Of a stretch of DNA of 9,874 nt, positions 7,142 to 9,874 are shown piece after piece. Origin of the DNA: Bacteroidales bacterium UBA1711 (GTDB lineage: Bacteria > Bacteroidota > Bacteroidia > Bacteroidales > P3); contig DCJB01000085.1 in the NCBI GenBank assembly GCA_002317325.1, forward strand, positions 1 through 9,874, read 5' to 3'. The position numbers and the translations under genes were made by a program. The notes beneath the pieces were generated by a model, which made no database searches, was not told the origin of the DNA, and saw only the letters and a list, made by a program, of their open reading frames with translations. How positions within the stretch are numbered: position 1 is the stretch's first letter; each line of letters starts with the position of its first letter.

Positions 7142-8059
7142 ATGTCCTACAATAGCAACTCGCCCCAGCCCGCCCTCACCAAGGGATTCAAGGCCTGCCT
7201 CATCATCAGCATTGTCTGCCTGCTTTTCGATGCGGCAGCCTCAGCAGCAAAGCCCTTCCTCCTGTCGGCAAGCCCTACAGTCCAAACAGCCGTACATCTG
7301 CAGCTGCTCATCCCAATCGTCATCTTCCTGACCCTGCTCTGCGTGGAAATGGCACGGCAGCGGCAGTTCCGCCCCGTGCCGCTGCTGCTTGCACTCACAG
7401 GCAACGGGTTCACCGCCATAGTAGTCAACCGACTCATCGGCTTGGAACGGGGGCGGCAGCCCGACGGCCCGAGGCAGATGCCGCTCCCCGTCGCCCTCGG
7501 ACTGCTGCTGGCCGTCGCCTCCATCGCCCCCCTCGCCAACCGGCTCTCCCCGCGCGCGGTGCCGTCCGCATGGGAAACGGCGCTCAAAATCGGCTGCCTC
7601 CTCGCCGCCCTGCCCGCGGCTTGGAGCGAACTGCGGCAGCAGCCCCGCGGACTATCAGCAGCCATCGCCCTCACGGCGCTCACCTACCCCAACCTCGCCA
7701 TGATGCTCCTGCTCTTCTTCCGCCACGAGCAAATCAACGGCGCCAGCCGCTTCAACAGCCGCAGCCTCCGCCTGTTCCTCTACCCCTTTGCAGCACTGTC
7801 AGTGGCGAACTTTTTCCTGTGGCTGGCTCAGAGCCTCGCCAACATCTACTCAATTGAGCTCACCCTGCTCTCGGTGGGGCTATACAGCCTCCTCGGACTC
7901 TTCTGCTGCGTAGGACTTGCAGTCCGCTCCCGCAGACAGCAATTCAAGTGCCGCCGGCTCCTCCTTGCCGCAGCGCTGCTGGTGCCCACCACCGCCTTGT
8001 GGGCATGGCCATACTGCGCCACCGCCGAAAAGGCTTCCTCCCAACGCGCGTCGCAATAA
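7142..8059 (+). CDS. Polytopic inner-membrane protein of unknown function
   Basis: I do not recognise this 305-residue protein. It has about eight or nine predicted hydrophobic segments at roughly 16-36, 49-69, 78-97, 115-134, 146-162, 171-193, 209-230, 238-261 and 271-289, joined by short loops rich in Arg and Gln (for example RQRQFRP, RSRRQQFKCRR). There is no signal peptide, no obvious transporter or enzyme motif, and no soluble domain. The ATG lies 12 bp after the M16 peptidase stop without its own promoter, so the two genes are probably co-transcribed. Composition matches the GC-rich neighbours, so it looks native to the locus. Several cysteines (19, 26, 67, 152, 255, 256, 270, 292) are scattered without a CxxC pattern. 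A role with the peptidase is only inferred from position. Confidence 0.85.
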   Translation: MSYNSNSPQPALTKGFKACLIISIVCLLFDAAASAAKPFLLSASPTVQTAVHLQLLIPIVIFLTLLCVEMARQRQFRPVPLLLALTGNGFTAIVVNRLIGLERGRQPDGPRQMPLPVALGLLLAVASIAPLANRLSPRAVPSAWETALKIGCLLAALPAAWSELRQQPRGLSAAIALTALTYPNLAMMLLLFFRHEQINGASRFNSRSLRLFLYPFAALSVANFFLWLAQSLANIYSIELTLLSVGLYSLLGLFCCVGLAVRSRRQQFKCRRLLLAAALLVPTTALWAWPYCATAEKASSQRASQ

Positions 8060-8129
8060 AGGAAGCCAATCTTCGTTACGAGATAAAAATTACAAAAAAT
8101 CTGCGTTGATCTCCCTTTGATGTAAAAAC

Positions 8130-8223
8130 TGGCGCACATGCACACTGCCGTGGCAGTGTGCATGTTTCTTCCTCATATGCACACTTCTGTGTGCAGGTGT
8201 TTTGTTTTGGTTCGTCAGAACCT
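8130..8223. repeat. Direct repeat copy A, hairpin-bearing, 94 bp
   Basis: This copy aligns without gaps to 9522-9615 at a constant offset of 1392 bp, with 83 of 94 positions identical. It holds three hairpins: a perfect 13+13 palindrome (8137-8164), TGCACAC-TTCT-GTGTGCA (8178-8195), and GGTTC-GTCA-GAACC (8209-8222). The longest identical stretch is the right end, 8197-8223. It sits between the convergent membrane-protein and ATPase genes. After 8223 the similarity may resume: GAACCTGCCCCC (8218-8229) resembles GAACCTGTCCCC at 9629-9640. Confidence 0.9.
8137..8164. terminator. Perfect palindrome, probable bidirectional terminator
   Basis: CATGCACACTGCC and its exact reverse complement GGCAGTGTGCATG are separated by GT, so the realistic structure is a 12-bp stem with a CGTG loop. 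It lies 78 bp after the membrane-protein stop and about 90 bp after the ATPase stop on the other strand. On the plus strand it is followed by TTTCTTCC, an imperfect T-run. Terminator function is inferred; it may instead be mainly a structural part of the repeat. Confidence 0.55.
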
Positions 8224-8255
8224 GCCCCCTTTGAGCCGTGTTCGGGCACAATGGG

Positions 8256-9434
8256 TCAGAGGTTTCTGAAATTCACTATTCCGTCTGTGGGTTGGTCGGA
8301 TTCCTGGTCGCCATCATAGATGACCATCGTGGAATTGATGGCATCGGGCATCAATTTCTGCAGATAGTGCAACCCATCGAAATAGTCGGTGCGGAATGTC
8401 TTCCCCGACTTGATTTCACAGGCATTAATCTTCCCATCGGGCTGAATATCGAGCAAGTCCACCTCGTGTTGCTGCTGGTCTCTGTAGAAATACAGATCTG
8501 GCACAAGACCCTTGTTGGTATAATGTTTCATTCGGTCGTTCACCACCATATTCTCAAATAGATTGCCCCTCAACGGATGTGTCGCCATCTGTTCTGCCGA
8601 TTGTATGCCGAGCAGCCATGAGGCCAGGCCCGTGTCGTAGAAGTATATCTTGGGGGTCTTCACCAGGCGCTTGCGCAGGTTGGCATAATAGGGCGGCAGC
8701 AGGTGGATGATGTAGGAAGCCTGTAGGATGCTGAGCCACGACTGGATGGTGGGAACGCTTACCCCCGTCTCCACAGCCAGTGCCGATGCGTTGCACTCCG
8801 AGCCGACTCTCCCCGCACACAGCCGCACGAAAGTATGGAACTGACGCAGATCCTTGATATTGGCCAGCTGGCGCAGATCTCGTTCGACGTATGTGGTGTA
8901 ATAGTTGCTCAGCAGCATCTGCCGGCCCGCATCTTCGTTCGTCCATACCGCAGGATAGCCCCCGCGGAGCATGCATTCGTCTGTGGCAGGCGCTGGCCCC
9001 ACTCCTTTCAGCTCTTCCGTAGAAAGCGGCAACAACGAAAAAACGGCCGTTCTTCCCGACATCGATTGCGAAAGGTGCTGCATCAGGGAGAAGTTGGCAC
9101 TCCCTGTCACGACGAAATGCCTCTCTTTGCGGCCCTGCATTCGGTCCTCGTCTACCAAGACTTGCAGATATGAAAATATCTCAGGAAACCGCTGTGCCTC
9201 ATCAATGATCATTCCTTGAGGATATTTGGTCAGAAAAGCTTTCGGATCATACTGAACCTCTGCCAGCGTTGCCATATCCTCCAAGTTGGTGTAAGGAAGT
9301 TCCCCATATAGCACACGGCACAATGTGGTCTTGCCAGATTGCCGTGGCCCGGTAATTGTCACTACAGGGAAATAATCGAAAGCGCGAGCTATTGCATCTT
9401 TTAACGTCCTGTTAATCATATTTCCATATCTCAT
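8256..9434 (-). CDS. AAA-type ATPase with DUF4143 (PD-(D/E)XK-like) C-terminal domain
   Basis: A 392-residue member of the widespread AAA_14/DUF4143 family, which often has many copies in Bacteroidota and archaeal genomes and whose role is unclear. The N-terminal P-loop domain has Walker A GPRQSGKTT (29-37, Lys35), Walker B GMIIDEAQ (Asp78, Glu79) and a sensor-like VVTGSANF (108-115). A helical, winged-helix-like middle (about 175-260) leads to a C-terminal domain with the restriction-endonuclease-fold signature: Glu294 in NLFENMV, Asp326 in HEVDLL, and Glu340 and Lys342 in CEIKSGK. The catalytic-type residues are therefore all present. Met6 (ATG at 9417-9419) is an alternative start that fits the usual family N-terminus better. 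The gene looks intact, has its own promoter, is lower in GC than its neighbours, and lies between 94-bp direct repeats. DNA-related or defence roles are speculation. Confidence 0.9.
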   Translation of the reverse strand: MRYGNMINRTLKDAIARAFDYFPVVTITGPRQSGKTTLCRVLYGELPYTNLEDMATLAEVQYDPKAFLTKYPQGMIIDEAQRFPEIFSYLQVLVDEDRMQGRKERHFVVTGSANFSLMQHLSQSMSGRTAVFSLLPLSTEELKGVGPAPATDECMLRGGYPAVWTNEDAGRQMLLSNYYTTYVERDLRQLANIKDLRQFHTFVRLCAGRVGSECNASALAVETGVSVPTIQSWLSILQASYIIHLLPPYYANLRKRLVKTPKIYFYDTGLASWLLGIQSAEQMATHPLRGNLFENMVVNDRMKHYTNKGLVPDLYFYRDQQQHEVDLLDIQPDGKINACEIKSGKTFRTDYFDGLHYLQKLMPDAINSTMVIYDGDQESDQPTDGIVNFRNL

Positions 9435-9478
9435 TCTGACAATTTTAAAGTTGTGGTTTAAATTTGTAATTCGGTTTG

Positions 9479-9512
9479 CAAAGATACGGAATATATTTAT
9501 AATTGTGACAAA
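9479..9512 (-). promoter_or_regulatory. Predicted promoter of the AAA/DUF4143 gene
   Basis: On the minus strand, 9486-9479 reads TATCTTTG, a perfect TAnnTTTG box. A TTTG at 9512-9509 lies 22 bp upstream, slightly farther than the usual spacing. The expected start near 9472 gives a leader of about 40-50 nt. The promoter is inside the interval bounded by the two repeats, so the gene carries its own expression signal. Confidence 0.7.
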
Positions 9513-9521
9513 ATTTTAATT

Positions 9522-9615
9522 TGGCGCACATGAAAACTGCCGTGGCAGTGTGCTTGTTTCTTCCACAAATACTCATTTATGTGTGCCAGTGTTTTGTTTT
9601 GGTTCGTCAGAACCT
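9522..9615. repeat. Direct repeat copy B, hairpin-bearing, 94 bp
   Basis: Second copy of the 8130-8223 element in the same orientation, upstream of the ATPase promoter. The core ACTGCCGTGGCAGT (9536-9549) and the GGTTC-GTCA-GAACC hairpin (9601-9614) are kept. The outer arms of the large palindrome and the middle TGCACAC/GTGTGCA hairpin are degraded by substitutions. All 11 differences from copy A fall between 9533 and 9588; the last 27 bp (9589-9615) are identical. Confidence 0.9.
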
Positions 9616-9799
9616 ATCCGGCTCTCATGAACCTGTCCCCAATGAACCCCTTCCGGTTCGCCGGCCTCCGGTTCGTAGTGGCGGGTTGTTGGTTCCAAAG
9701 TGTCGTGACCGACTGTCTGAAGTGATAGCATCGGTAATCCTCCTTTGGGGTGTGGGAAGATGTGGCGGCAGCAATGCCGTCAACGAGTTGGTTTTGCAT
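9614..9799 (-). CDS. Doubtful 61-residue ORF next to repeat copy B
   Basis: This open frame starts MQNQLVDGIAAATSSHT and ends GDRFMRAG, with its stop codon overlapping the last bases of repeat copy B. I recognise no domain, signal peptide or membrane segment, and no TAnnTTTG box lies upstream on this strand. It is the only open frame of note in 9616-9874. The same DNA holds short repeated motifs (TCCGGTTCG at 9652-9660 and 9667-9675). It may be a chance ORF in repeat-derived or decayed mobile DNA. Apart from this, nothing is visible out to the window end except a T8 run at 9849-9856. Confidence 0.2.
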   Translation of the reverse strand: MQNQLVDGIAAATSSHTPKEDYRCYHFRQSVTTLWNQQPATTNRRPANRKGFIGDRFMRAG

Positions 9800-9874
9800 T
9801 CGTTATCTATGTTTATGGTGTGCCGGATAGATGTTTTTCAGATTTACGTTTTTTTTACGGGCAGGGGACAATTA

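Noticed and set aside
8130..9615. Integron-type attC sites flanking a gene cassette
   Set aside because: The repeats bracket a gene like a cassette, but I found no properly placed RYYYAAC/GTTRRRY core pairs, and the gene has its own promoter. An attC call is not supported.
8130..9615. Insertion sequence carrying the ATPase
   Set aside because: The flanking repeats are direct rather than inverted, no transposase is encoded between them, and no target-site duplication is apparent outside them.

Overview
The window looks like chromosomal DNA from a GC-rich member of the Bacteroidota, probably order Bacteroidales. Four things point there. Three promoters are perfect matches to the Bacteroidota -7 box TAnnTTTG. 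Start codons lack Shine-Dalgarno sequences. Rho carries the long disordered insertion seen in this phylum. The M16 protease has an insertion typical of Bacteroidota homologues. The family assignments come from recognising motifs by eye; no search was run.

Layout. Positions 1-109 are short-period repeats: two different 7-bp tandem arrays and a C10 tract. On the minus strand, rho (3178-1166) and a low-specificity threonine aldolase gene (1153-110) form a two-gene unit with a 12-bp gap. A 238-bp divergent intergenic region with back-to-back promoters separates rho from gcvH (3417-3794, plus), which ends in a strong intrinsic terminator. After a roughly 390-bp gap with a promoter come two tightly spaced plus-strand genes: a secreted tandem M16 zinc peptidase (4262-7129) and an unrecognised polytopic membrane protein (7142-8059). 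The rest has lower GC. It holds a minus-strand AAA/DUF4143 ATPase gene (9434-8256) with its own promoter, lying between two direct copies of a 94-bp hairpin-bearing repeat (8130-8223 and 9522-9615, 83 of 94 identical, exactly 1392 bp apart). The last 260 bp hold only one doubtful short ORF.

How the genes relate. The two genes flanking rho both touch glycine: threonine aldolase makes it, and GcvH carries the aminomethyl group during its breakdown. The M16 peptidase and the membrane protein probably share a transcript and may act together at the cell envelope. The repeat-bounded ATPase is the most accessory-like part of the window: its base composition differs from its neighbours, it has a self-contained promoter, and it sits between repeated hairpin elements. 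No tRNA, rRNA, CRISPR array or recognisable transposase was seen.
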